This document shows positions 32,136 to 40,911 of a DNA stretch of 50,133 bases, piece after piece. Position 1 is the stretch's first letter. Each line of letters starts with the position of its first letter. The position numbers were made by a program, and so were the translations under genes. Source of the DNA: an uncultured Muribaculaceae bacterium. Its GTDB lineage: Bacteria; Bacteroidota; Bacteroidia; Bacteroidales; Muribaculaceae. A model generated the notes under the pieces. It ran no database searches. It saw only the letters and a list, made by a program, of their open reading frames with translations, and had not been told where the DNA came from. The stretch is from the NCBI GenBank assembly GCA_910588245.1, contig CAJUQP010000024.1, positions 1 through 50,133 of the forward strand, given 5' to 3'.

Positions 32136-34336
32136 AGTCTCTGTATGTCTTTTACACCTTTCACTGTCTTGAGTTTCCTGAGCAGCGTCGTGAGCTGTCG
32201 CTGTTCGTTGACGGCCACTACGAGCATCCCCTGAAACATGCCGTCATGGCTGTCGACAGAGATGCTCCGGAGAATCACGTTGGCCTCCTTTGAAATTATG
32301 GAGGTTATGTTGGCGAGGATGCCAATGTCGTCGTTGCCGATTATCTTCAGCGATACGGGGAGCATGTCTCCCTGGCGGCCGCTCCAGTCGGCCCGTATGA
32401 TGCGGTAGGGATATCGTTCGCGTATGTTGGCGGCGTTAGGGCAGTCGCAGCGATGTATCTTCACCAATCCGTCGGAGCTGATGAATCCGAAGACATCGTC
32501 GCCATAGATAGGGGAGCAGCATTTGGCGAATTTATATTTCAGCCCGTCGATCGACTTGTCGCCGATCACCATGACATCGCTTTTCGTCTGCGTTTCCTCA
32601 TCGGGGCGCCGCATCTGATATTCCTCAGCCGATATCCTCTGCCCCTCGCTCTTCTCCGAGGTCTCTTCAATATATGTGGCCAGGAACTTGCCGGGATCGA
32701 TCTTTTCATCAGCCATATCGGCGAAAAACTCGTTGGCATATTTATATCCGGCTTTGTTGATGAGCTTCATCAACACTGACTCTTCGATCTCGATTTTCCG
32801 GTTTTTCGCCCTTCTCTCGAGTATCTCTTTCCCGAGATCGGCCATTCGCTGAAGCTCCTCGTTAAGGCTCTGCTTGATCTTGTTGCGCGCTTTCGTGCTC
32901 ACCACGATATTGAGCCAGTCGGCCTTGGGAGTCTGGTTGGAAGCGGTGAGGATCTCAACGGTGTCGCCGGAATTTATCTTATACGTAATCTTGCGGTGCT
33001 GTCCGTTGACAACGGCTCCGGTGCAGTGTGCCCCGACATTCGTATGTATTTGGAATGCGAAATCGAGCACTGTGGCGCCGGCCGCGAGCCTGAAAAGATC
33101 GCCTTTGGGCGTGAATGCGAACACTTCTTTACCATAGACGTCCATGCGCATGTCTTTCATAAGCTGCATGGGGCCGGAGTCGGCAGTCTCGAGAATGTCG
33201 CGGATATTGTTCATCCATTGGTCTGTGCTGTCGCTTTTCACACCTTTGTAGCGCCAGTGTGCCGCGAGGCCTTTCTCAGCCACGAGGTCCATCCTGCGGG
33301 TGCGGAACTGAACCTCCACCCATTTCGAGCCAGGGCCCATCACTGTGGCGTGCAGACTCTCATATCCATTGCTTTTCGGAATGGAGATCCAGTCTTTCAT
33401 GCGCGCAGGATTGGCGGTGTACATATCGGCCACTATCGAGTAGGCGAGCCAGCAGTCGCTTTTTTCCTTTTCCCGTGGAGTGTCGATGATGACGCGGATT
33501 GCGAAAAGATCGTAGATGCCCTGGAGATCCACTTTCTGTTTCTTCATCTTGTTCCAGATGGAGGATATGGATTTCGTGCGCCCTTTTATGTCGAATTTAA
33601 GTCCGGCAGCCTCAAGTTTGGCCTTCACGGGATCGATAAACGATTTTATATATGCCTCGCGGCTGCGTTTTGTCTCGTTGAGCTTATGCGCGATCTGAGT
33701 GTAGATCTCGCGGTTGGTGTATTTCAGGGCAAGATCCTCGAGTTCACCCTTTATCTTGTAGAGCCCCATGCGGTGGGCAAGCTGGGCGTAGAGACAGCTT
33801 GCCTCGAAAGCTACGTTGCGCACCCATTCGTCGTCGGGATGGTGGTTGATGGAGCGCATGAGCACGAGATTGCGGACAATCATTATGATTATCACGCGGA
33901 TATCATCGGCAAGAGAGAGCATCAGCCCGCGGAAATTATCCTGATTGACCACATTGTTCTTGTTGGAGAACCGATCGACACACTGCAGGCCTTTTATCAG
34001 TCCGGCTACGTCGTCGCCCCAGTTGCGTCCCACGTACGCCAGGTCGAATTTCCTGTCGGTGACCATAGGATAAAGACCTATGGCGAGCAGTATATTATGA
34101 TCAGGCTCTATTGCCTCCGCAAAGAGGAGCGCCGATTTGAGGGCTATTATGGCTTTAGGCAGCCCTTTGCTGTCGTGTGCGCCGGTCTCACGGAGCGCTC
34201 CGCGAATGAGGCGGCGGAAAGATGCCGTCTCGTCAGCCGAGAATCTTGTCGCGGTGTATTTTCTTATCTCAGTGAAGAGAGAGACCATCTCTCTCTTTTC
34301 CTTAAAGTCAAGACTGTCTGTTACGATGGCTTCCAT
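32132..34336 (-). CDS. relA: RelA/SpoT-family (p)ppGpp synthetase with degenerate hydrolase domain
   Basis: 734 residues. Order: pseudo-HD domain (~20-200), synthetase (~230-370, with DLFAIRVIIDT, RMKDWISIPKSNGYESLH, VEVQFRT, EKGLAAHWRYKG), TGS (~395-460, KEVFAFTPKGDLFRLAAGATVLDFAFQIH), helical/zinc-finger-like region with KCCSPIYGDD, and ACT (~660-734). The hydrolase HD pair is replaced (aligned GLYP for LLHD) and the aDRLHN motif reads VRNLVLM, so pyrophosphohydrolase activity should be absent. The RxKD-type motif (RMKD) is the form usual in bifunctional enzymes, not the ExDD of RelA. A consensus promoter lies ~90 bp upstream. Confidence 0.9.
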   Translation of the reverse strand: MEAIVTDSLDFKEKREMVSLFTEIRKYTATRFSADETASFRRLIRGALRETGAHDSKGLPKAIIALKSALLFAEAIEPDHNILLAIGLYPMVTDRKFDLAYVGRNWGDDVAGLIKGLQCVDRFSNKNNVVNQDNFRGLMLSLADDIRVIIIMIVRNLVLMRSINHHPDDEWVRNVAFEASCLYAQLAHRMGLYKIKGELEDLALKYTNREIYTQIAHKLNETKRSREAYIKSFIDPVKAKLEAAGLKFDIKGRTKSISSIWNKMKKQKVDLQGIYDLFAIRVIIDTPREKEKSDCWLAYSIVADMYTANPARMKDWISIPKSNGYESLHATVMGPGSKWVEVQFRTRRMDLVAEKGLAAHWRYKGVKSDSTDQWMNNIRDILETADSGPMQLMKDMRMDVYGKEVFAFTPKGDLFRLAAGATVLDFAFQIHTNVGAHCTGAVVNGQHRKITYKINSGDTVEILTASNQTPKADWLNIVVSTKARNKIKQSLNEELQRMADLGKEILERRAKNRKIEIEESVLMKLINKAGYKYANEFFADMADEKIDPGKFLATYIEETSEKSEGQRISAEEYQMRRPDEETQTKSDVMVIGDKSIDGLKYKFAKCCSPIYGDDVFGFISSDGLVKIHRCDCPNAANIRERYPYRIIRADWSGRQGDMLPVSLKIIGNDDIGILANITSIISKEANVILRSISVDSHDGMFQGMLVVAVNEQRQLTTLLRKLKTVKGVKDIQRL

Positions 34337-34422
34337 AAGCGGATGGATTGCGTCGGTTTGCTTTGCGACGTGCCAAGCCGAGAGAGACGGGAAAGAGAGC
34401 CGGCACGATCGTTTATCACTTG

Positions 34423-34454
34423 CAAAAATATGAAAAATGACTCATTCCGGCAAA
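34423..34454 (-). promoter_or_regulatory. Promoter of the RSH-lipoprotein operon
   Basis: Minus-strand TTTG (34454-34451), exactly 20 nt, then TATTTTTG (34430-34423): a full match to the Bacteroidota consensus. Leader of about 80 nt. Confidence 0.8.
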
Positions 34455-34485
34455 CATTCGGATGAAAGAATCGTGACATTGCTGA

Positions 34486-35535
34486 TTAATGTCGTCTTAT
34501 GAACGAGAAAATAGTGTCGTATGCCGCGTTTCGCGCTTTTTCATTACTCAAAATGAGATCATGGAGGCCTGAATCTATTGCGCATACCTCACGCACATGC
34601 CCCAGCTTTTCTCCGCGCTTCTGCAGCATGGCCGGATCGAGCACGGCATCCCCTGTCTGGAATTCAGGTGTATAGTTGCATCCCTCTATCTTACGGCTGC
34701 TATGCATCACCAGAATTGGCACGGCTATATTTTCCGCTTTTTTCATGAGCCTGCTCTGGGCTGAGTTGATGGCTCCTACCCATGAAAACGTCACAGGAGG
34801 GGAATAGATCATTTTCCAGTCGGTGTTGTAGGTCCATTCCCCATAATATTCTTTCAGAAGGGAATATGCGTATCCATCGCAGTGCCCTTGCTTGATCTTC
34901 GAGTTCTTGAAAATTTTCCCGAGGAAGGCCACTGTCGGGGCTCCTACGTTGCGCATGAAGGAATTATAGTTCCATTCGAGAAAAGGGCTGTCGGTCACTA
35001 TGCGGTCGACGCCTATGTTTTTGCCTTTCATCGCTCCCATGAATGCCACTGTCAGTCCTCCTGTGGAGTGGCCGCCGAGAGTGATGTCTGTGTTGCCGTC
35101 TTTCCTTATCTGAAGGAGGGCCGAGTCGATATCTGCGAAATATTCTTCCTGATTGCGGACGTTGAAAGGATATTGCCATGGTTCCTTACTACGGCCGTAT
35201 CTGCGGAGATCTACCGCATAGAAGTTGAATCCGGAATCGACGAAACGCTCTCCCATCTCTTTCTGGAAGAAATAGTCGTTGAAACCGTGGATATAAAGGA
35301 ATGCTTTTCTCGAGCCTTTACCGCAAAGTTTCCTTACAATCGTCGACCGACATGGGCCATCGAAGGCCTCACCTTGGTTCACGTATCTCGCTTCGTATCC
35401 CGGCAGGATGTCAGGATGCCAGGCGGTGTCGGTCTCCGGGGTTTTCGGCCCGTCATATTTTTTGTCGATGTCCCAGGCAGCAGCGGCGCATGCGTATCCT
35501 ATGATGATGATGAGTATCAGGGGTAATTTTCTCAT
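34486..35535 (-). CDS. Exported alpha/beta hydrolase (lysophospholipase-like)
   Basis: 349 residues with signal peptide MRKLPLILIIIIGYACAAAAW. Serine-hydrolase alpha/beta fold related to the monoacylglycerol lipase / PldB group: AFLYIHGFNDYFFQ (oxyanion HG), YAVDLRRYGRS, nucleophile elbow GGHSTGG, a likely acid Asp in FQTGDAVLDP, and His in IDSGLHDLIL. Mature protein probably periplasmic. Substrate unknown; lipid or ester hydrolysis is the family expectation. Lies 149 bp before the RSH start and 138 bp after the barrel-protein stop, so it may be a single-gene unit. Confidence 0.83.
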   Translation of the reverse strand: MRKLPLILIIIIGYACAAAAWDIDKKYDGPKTPETDTAWHPDILPGYEARYVNQGEAFDGPCRSTIVRKLCGKGSRKAFLYIHGFNDYFFQKEMGERFVDSGFNFYAVDLRRYGRSKEPWQYPFNVRNQEEYFADIDSALLQIRKDGNTDITLGGHSTGGLTVAFMGAMKGKNIGVDRIVTDSPFLEWNYNSFMRNVGAPTVAFLGKIFKNSKIKQGHCDGYAYSLLKEYYGEWTYNTDWKMIYSPPVTFSWVGAINSAQSRLMKKAENIAVPILVMHSSRKIEGCNYTPEFQTGDAVLDPAMLQKRGEKLGHVREVCAIDSGLHDLILSNEKARNAAYDTIFSFIRRH

Positions 35536-35582
35536 GTTTCCTGTTTTAATACGTCTGATGGGATTATGGGGTAATAAAATAA

Positions 35583-35618
35583 GGAGGGCCGGACAGGAAC
35601 AGATCTATCCGGCCCTCC
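35583..35618. terminator. Hairpin terminator after the outer-membrane barrel gene
   Basis: Perfect 11-bp GC-rich arms at 35583-35593 and 35608-35618, 14-nt loop, ~56 bp past the barrel gene stop. On the minus strand it is followed by TTATTTTATT (35582-35573). Confidence 0.75.
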
Positions 35619-35673
35619 AAGGCTTTAACAATATCGTTTGTCGTTTTGTTCCATCTTTCATGCCACCGGCTTG

Positions 35674-38517
35674 TCAGAACCTGCGGCCGGGGCCCCCGGG
35701 TCCGCCGGGGCCTCTGCCGTGGCGTCCTCCCGGAGGAGGTCCCGGCATGAACATATCCTCTCCGTTGGGCCCTTTGTTCTTCTTCTTGAGTGTATTGAAA
35801 TTCCATGTGACTCCAAACATGACGTAGCGTGTGAGGTCGTTGAACTCGGAGTCGACAATGGCATTGGCGCTCACCGAACGGCTGATGTTCTGTTTCTGTC
35901 CGAGTAGGTCATAGGCCCTTACCGAGAATGTGAGTGATTTGTCGGAGAGCACCGAGTAAGATAGCTCTGCGTTCCAGAGCCATTGCTTTGAATCAAATCC
36001 CTGAGAGTAGCCGGTAGAGTTGGAGAAATGAAGGTCGGTGTTTAACTGAAGACCGAACGGAAGATAGAGAGATGCGTCCGAGAAGAATCCATAAGAGTGG
36101 GTGATGCGGTTTTTCTGTTGAGGCAGTGTGTTGTCGACCCGGCCGTAAGAATAGTTGGGGTTCACGCTCATCTGGAAGACATCGCAGGAGAATGTAAGTC
36201 CGGCGGAAGGAGACAGACCGAGATTGCCTGTGCGGTTGTATTCACCGTTGATATAGCCCGGAGTAGAGCTGTATCGTCCGTTCATGCGGGCGTTGAATCT
36301 CCACTTGCGGTTGCGGAAGGGTCGGTTGATCATCGCCATTCCGAAAAGGTTGAGATTGCCGTTGACATTGCCGTAGGTCGTCACTCGACCGCCGGTCTGA
36401 GGATTTGTCTCAGTCTTCGACACTATGGAGTTGATCGCGTAGGAGGCATTCAGCATCAGGAATGTCGCCTGTTGGGATTCCGGACGGTAATCGTTGAAAT
36501 GTATGCCTATGTTTTGAGTGAACGTAGGCTTGAGCGAAGGATTTCCCTTCACTATGTTGAGTGGGTCTGACACGTCTTCCACCGGCTGCAGCTGACTCAT
36601 CGACGGCTGCGATGTGCGAGCGCGGTAATTGGCTCGTATTGAACTGTGCTGGCTGAACCGATAGCGGAAACGCGCGTAAGGCGACACATTGAACACCCAT
36701 CGTTCGGGTATGTTGCGGGCGTCGTTGATCAGATCTTCGCTTTTCGACATTGAGGGGGAGAAGAGCACGCCTGCGTCGAGGTTGTATTTCTTGTTTACTT
36801 TTTTATAGCCGAGCTGGAGTTCCTGGGTGAAGAATTTGTTGCGGAAACTGTTGCTCAGTGTCTCTGAGAAGATGGCGTCAGCAGGGACTCTGTCAAATTC
36901 CTCCGGTACGAAATTATCAGTGTTGGGTGGTTCCGGAAGGTCGTAGGTCATCTTGTCGGCATTGTTCCAGTTGTATCTGATTCTGTAGGCGATATTGAAG
37001 AAGTTGCCGTTCTTGACGTCGCCTATCGGTTCAGTCCAGGTGAGGCGCCCCTCGGTGGAGTTAGACCAGCTTCTGTTGTCAAGGAAACGGTAGAGGAGTT
37101 CGCTGTCGTCCTGACGCAGGAAATACTCGATATCGCTCCATGTCGTCCCTTTCTCGCGGGTGTCGGAGAAATTATAGTTGACCTGCACGCTGAAAGATCT
37201 GCCGGGATGAGAGGCGAATTTATGGTTGTAGATGAAATTACCTCCCGTGCGAACGCTATGCCCTTTGTTTGTGCGGCTGTTGCGGTTGGAGTTGACCAAA
37301 GTCAGGGAGGGATCGCCGGCACGAAGCAGTGAGGAGTCGTTGGATAGGGAGTTGCGGAAGTTGATGCTGAAGTTTGGCCTGAATTCGATTGTGTTGTTAG
37401 GATCGATGTTCCACTGAATCCTGAAATCTGAGCTTATGTTGTGTCCCTTGTCGCGTGAGCGGGAACCTGCATCCTGATAGCTTACGGAATCGGGGAAAAG
37501 GTATTGCGTGGACGTGCGGCTTTTGGATGTCCTGTCGCTATGCGAATAGAGAATGTTGCCGCCGATGCGGAATATCTCCTCCTTGCCGACATTGAAGTTG
37601 AGACCTAATCGCTGGGAGCGGTTGATGCCGCCGTTGCCTCCGAAGGAACGGAAACGTCCGGCACCGAAGTCGGAGAATCCCCGCTCATTGATATTGTTAG
37701 CTCCTCCGAGAAGGGTGATCTGATTGCCGTTGCGGAAGTTGTTGACCACGAAACTTCCCTGATAACGGTCGTCCGTGCCATATCCTCCACCGACATTACC
37801 GAACCATCCGTTGTTCATGTCTTTCTTGACCGTGAGATTGATCACTGTCTCCTCCTCTCCGTCGTCGACACCCGTAAGGCGCGCCAGGTCACTCTTGCGA
37901 TCTACGACCTGCACACGGTCTACCATATTTGAAGGAAGGTTCTTGGTGGCCATCTGCGGGTCATCGCCGAAGAATTCCTTTCCGTCGACAAGGATTTTCT
38001 TGATAGACTTTCCGTTGGATGTGATCGATCCGTCAGACCCGACTTCCACTCCTGGAAGTTTCTTGAGAAGGTCGTTGACGGTTGCGTTGGGGGCTGTGTG
38101 GTAGGATCCGGCATTAAACTCGATAGTGTCCTGTTTCGCCACTACGGCAGCCTTGACGGCCGTCACAACCGCTTCCTGCAGCATGTGGGCGTTTTCCGTG
38201 AGTGTTATCTTGCCGAGGTCGATGGTCTGGTCGGGTTCTTTGATCTCGATATCCTTGATAATCCGGTCCATCCCGGTCATGTCGACCAATACCCTATAGT
38301 TGCCGGTCTTGATTTTGTCGAAGGAGAAAGTGCCTTTCCCTTCCGTGAGGATGTAGCCTGCGCGGGTCGAGTCTGGCATGGCCACTATCTGAACAGAGGC
38401 TCCCGGCATGGGCGCGCCATCGGCGTCAATGATCGACCCCTTCACAATCGCTGCCATCGCGGAGGCGGCTGTAAGGGACGTGCAGATCATCAGAAGTGGT
38501 AATCTTTTTGTCTTCAT
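35674..38517 (-). CDS. Outer-membrane beta-barrel protein, TonB-receptor-like
   Basis: 947 residues with signal peptide MKTKRLPLLMICTSLTAASAMA. Order: carboxypeptidase-regulatory-like Ig domain (~23-105, VKGSIIDADGAPMPGASVQIVAMP), plug-like segment (~110-225, GSYHTAPNATVNDLLKKLPGVEV, KKILVDGKEFFGDD), then a long barrel (OMP_b-brl_3 type) to about residue 915. The end is odd: after the last barrel strand (VMFGVTWNFNTLKKK) there is a ~35-residue Pro/Gly/Arg-rich tail, MPGPPPGGRHGRGP. No SusD gene is adjacent, so it is not a classical SusCD pair. Cargo or function unknown. Confidence 0.85.
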   Translation of the reverse strand: MKTKRLPLLMICTSLTAASAMAAIVKGSIIDADGAPMPGASVQIVAMPDSTRAGYILTEGKGTFSFDKIKTGNYRVLVDMTGMDRIIKDIEIKEPDQTIDLGKITLTENAHMLQEAVVTAVKAAVVAKQDTIEFNAGSYHTAPNATVNDLLKKLPGVEVGSDGSITSNGKSIKKILVDGKEFFGDDPQMATKNLPSNMVDRVQVVDRKSDLARLTGVDDGEEETVINLTVKKDMNNGWFGNVGGGYGTDDRYQGSFVVNNFRNGNQITLLGGANNINERGFSDFGAGRFRSFGGNGGINRSQRLGLNFNVGKEEIFRIGGNILYSHSDRTSKSRTSTQYLFPDSVSYQDAGSRSRDKGHNISSDFRIQWNIDPNNTIEFRPNFSINFRNSLSNDSSLLRAGDPSLTLVNSNRNSRTNKGHSVRTGGNFIYNHKFASHPGRSFSVQVNYNFSDTREKGTTWSDIEYFLRQDDSELLYRFLDNRSWSNSTEGRLTWTEPIGDVKNGNFFNIAYRIRYNWNNADKMTYDLPEPPNTDNFVPEEFDRVPADAIFSETLSNSFRNKFFTQELQLGYKKVNKKYNLDAGVLFSPSMSKSEDLINDARNIPERWVFNVSPYARFRYRFSQHSSIRANYRARTSQPSMSQLQPVEDVSDPLNIVKGNPSLKPTFTQNIGIHFNDYRPESQQATFLMLNASYAINSIVSKTETNPQTGGRVTTYGNVNGNLNLFGMAMINRPFRNRKWRFNARMNGRYSSTPGYINGEYNRTGNLGLSPSAGLTFSCDVFQMSVNPNYSYGRVDNTLPQQKNRITHSYGFFSDASLYLPFGLQLNTDLHFSNSTGYSQGFDSKQWLWNAELSYSVLSDKSLTFSVRAYDLLGQKQNISRSVSANAIVDSEFNDLTRYVMFGVTWNFNTLKKKNKGPNGEDMFMPGPPPGGRHGRGPGGPGGPGRRF

Positions 38518-38880
38518 TGGGAATTTGTTAATCGGATTATATTGGTTTATAGTAGGATATGTGCCCCGTATCAGAATGCTCCATCGTTACCGGACACGTA
38601 CTTCTGACTTCCGTAAAGTGGAAAGGTTTAAGGATGAATGGCGATATCATAACTATTTTATCAATGACGCGTTTCCCCCGAAAACCTTTCTTTGGAGCAT
38701 GTTCAGGCAATTTTTCAGGGTAAAAAGGGAGATTTTAAATGTTAATGGATTCTTAAAAATGATTTTTTAACTCAAAAAACAGATTTCCCGAGAACAAAAA
38801 GGGGTGTGGATTTGTCTTACATATAGAAAATCGTTTCATGATGTTAGGTTAGTTTGAAAAAGTATTATGGAAAATCAAGA
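38518..38880. other. Intergenic region, no feature recognised
   Basis: About 360 bp upstream of the barrel gene and downstream of lrp. AT-rich toward 38760. No consensus promoter, gene or strong repeat was found, although the barrel gene promoter presumably lies here. Confidence 0.4.
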
Positions 38881-38906
38881 GGCGGCTGGTTGTGAAACCG
38901 GCCGCC
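38881..38906 (-). terminator. Hairpin terminator after lrp
   Basis: Arms 38881-38891 and 38896-38906 (11 bp, one G-U) with a GTGA/TCAC tetraloop, 40 bp past the lrp stop. Downstream minus-strand sequence is only moderately T-rich. Confidence 0.65.
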
Positions 38907-38945
38907 TTCGCTTTGTCATGCATTGCTTTGCCTCCGTTATTGGGC

Positions 38946-39416
38946 TCAAGAATAGAGCGGAATGGAATGGGTTGCCTTTACCTCTCCGAGTACAAAGCTG
39001 CTGCTAAGCGATCCGATGCAGTCGAGGTCACCGAGTATACGGAGAATGAAGCGCTGATATTCCTTCATGTCTTTAGAATATATCTTAAGTAGAAAATCGT
39101 AGTCGCCAGATATGTTGTAGCATTCGGCTATTTCTGGAATTGTCTGTACCGCTTCCATTATCTTGACTCCGTTTTCATATGAATGCTGTTTCATCTTCAG
39201 GAAGCAGAAGGCGATGAAGCCGCAGTTCAGCTTGTCAGCGTCGAGCACAGCCTGGTATTTCCGGATATAGCCCTCCCGCTCAAGGCGCCGCACCCTCTCG
39301 AACGTAGGGGTGGGAGAGAGGTGGATTGCTGCCGCGAGTTCTTTGTTTGTAAGGTTTGAATTCTCCTGGAGTGTCTGCAGGATTCTTATGTCGGTCTGGT
39401 CGAGTGTGGATGTCAT
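38946..39416 (-). CDS. Lrp/AsnC family transcriptional regulator
   Basis: 156 residues. N-terminal helix-turn-helix: LDQTDIRILQTLQENSNLTNKELAAAIHLSPTPTFERVRRLEREGYI (residues ~5-51). C-terminal RAM/ligand-binding domain (~70-150) with AECYNISGDYDFLLKIYSKD, where GDYD is the usual effector-site region. Likely binds an amino acid and regulates amino-acid genes. It is divergent from metY, with both promoters in the 192-bp intergenic region, so control of metY and self is a reasonable inference. Confidence 0.9.
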   Translation of the reverse strand: MTSTLDQTDIRILQTLQENSNLTNKELAAAIHLSPTPTFERVRRLEREGYIRKYQAVLDADKLNCGFIAFCFLKMKQHSYENGVKIMEAVQTIPEIAECYNISGDYDFLLKIYSKDMKEYQRFILRILGDLDCIGSLSSSFVLGEVKATHSIPLYS

Positions 39417-39506
39417 GGGGGAATTTGTGAGATTTATTGACGGTAAATATTCTCTGGAATCTACTGTTGATTTAGTTTGTCAGATCATTTATTCTGTCTG
39501 GTGGTG

Positions 39507-39514
39507 CAAATGTA
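39507..39514 (-). promoter_or_regulatory. Promoter -7 box of lrp
   Basis: Minus-strand TACATTTG fits TAnnTTTG; leader of about 85 nt. No -33 match. Confidence 0.45.
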
Positions 39515-39541
39515 GTGAAAAAATCTAAAATATCATGTATT

Positions 39542-39573
39542 CTTGGAATGAAAAGATGGTGGAATTAACTTTG
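39542..39573 (+). promoter_or_regulatory. Promoter of metY
   Basis: CTTG at 39542-39545, exactly 20 nt, then TAACTTTG at 39566-39573. About 30-nt leader before ATG 39609. Confidence 0.65.
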
Positions 39574-39608
39574 CGGCAGAAAAAACAATAATCCAAAAAT
39601 TAAAGACT

Positions 39609-40898
39609 ATGGCAGGTAAGAAACTTCATTTCGAGACACTTCAGCTTCATGTAGGACAGGAAACTCCCGATACAGCGACGGGCGCGCGCGCAGTGCCTAT
39701 CTATCAGACCACCTCGTATGTGTTCAGAAACTCCGAGCATGCTTCCGACCGATTCGGATTGCGTGATGCCGGAAATATCTATGGGCGCCTGACCAATTCC
39801 ACACAGGGAGTGCTTGAGGATCGTGTTGCGGCCCTTGAGGGGGGAGTGGCGGCTCTGGCGGTTGCAAGCGGAGCGGCCGCCATCGACTATGCTCTTGAGA
39901 ATATCCTCCGGAATGGCGACCATGTGGTGGCGGCCGACAATCTGTATGGAGGAAGCTACAACCTCATTGCGCATACTCTTGCGCCAAGAGGCGTTGCATC
40001 TACTTTCGTTGACGTACACGACCTAAAGGCGGTGGAGGATGCTATACGTCCGACTACAAAAGTTCTTTTCATCGAGACATTCGGAAATCCTAATTCCGAC
40101 GTTTCTGACATCGACAGGCTTTCGGAGATTGCCCACCGTCACAACATTCCTCTTATCGTCGACAATACCTTCGGAACGCCCTACCTTATCCGTCCTATAG
40201 AGCATGGAGCCGACGTGGTAGTGCATTCCGCCACTAAATTCCTCGGAGGCCACGGCACAAGCCTTGGTGGCATAATCGTCGACGCCGGCACATTCGACTG
40301 GAAGGGTAATGCCGAAAAGTTTCCGTCACTCGGTAAGCCCGATCCGAGCTACCATGGTGCGATCTTCGCTGATGTGGCAGGGGCAGCCGCTTTCGTGACC
40401 CGTATACGCGCGGTGCTTCTCAGGGATACCGGCGCTACTATATCTCCATTCAACGCCTTTCTGTTGCTCCAGGGCGTTGAGACGCTCTCTCTGCGTATAG
40501 AGCGGCATGTGGAGAATGCCCTTAATGTGGTGGAGTATCTGAGCCGCCATCCAAAGGTCAGGAGGGTGAATCATCCTTCGCTCCCCTCACATCCCGACCA
40601 TGACCTTTATTCGAGGCTATTTCCGCATGGGGCCGGAAGCATCTTCACTTTTGAGATTGAGGGTGGGCAGAATGAGGCGTGGCGTTTTATCGATTCACTC
40701 GAGATATTTTCGCTTCTGGCCAATGTGGCGGATGTGAAGAGCCTTGTGATACATCCCTATACCACCACACATTCCCAGCTTTCGTCAGAGGAGCTTGAGA
40801 GGCAGCATATCACACCATCAACCGTGCGTCTGAGCATAGGCACGGAGCATATCGACGATCTTCTTGCAGATATAAAGCAGGCTCTGGAGAAAGTGTGA
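39609..40898 (+). CDS. metY: O-acetylhomoserine aminocarboxypropyltransferase (sulfhydrylase)
   Basis: 429 residues, the length typical of MetY and longer than MetB/MetC. PLP enzyme of the Cys/Met metabolism family that makes homocysteine from O-acetylhomoserine and sulfide, leading to methionine. Seen: HFETLQLHVGQ..PD at the start, PIYQTTSYVF, YGRLTNSTQGVLEDRVAALEGG, ETFGNPNSDVSDI, NTFGTPYLIRP, and VHSATKFLGGHG with PLP-lysine Lys210. Divergent from lrp; convergent with the phosphatase gene 13 bp away, with no terminator seen between them. Confidence 0.92.
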   Translation: MAGKKLHFETLQLHVGQETPDTATGARAVPIYQTTSYVFRNSEHASDRFGLRDAGNIYGRLTNSTQGVLEDRVAALEGGVAALAVASGAAAIDYALENILRNGDHVVAADNLYGGSYNLIAHTLAPRGVASTFVDVHDLKAVEDAIRPTTKVLFIETFGNPNSDVSDIDRLSEIAHRHNIPLIVDNTFGTPYLIRPIEHGADVVVHSATKFLGGHGTSLGGIIVDAGTFDWKGNAEKFPSLGKPDPSYHGAIFADVAGAAAFVTRIRAVLLRDTGATISPFNAFLLLQGVETLSLRIERHVENALNVVEYLSRHPKVRRVNHPSLPSHPDHDLYSRLFPHGAGSIFTFEIEGGQNEAWRFIDSLEIFSLLANVADVKSLVIHPYTTTHSQLSSEELERQHITPSTVRLSIGTEHIDDLLADIKQALEKV

Positions 40899-40911
40899 GC
40901 CAAGGAAATCA

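Noticed and set aside
32996..34465. 489-codon frame antisense to the RSH gene
   Set aside because: A shadow frame from codon bias; the RSH gene on the other strand has all family motifs.
35674..38517. SusC of a polysaccharide utilisation locus
   Set aside because: No SusD-like gene follows, and the barrel is of the OMP_b-brl_3 type rather than SusC.
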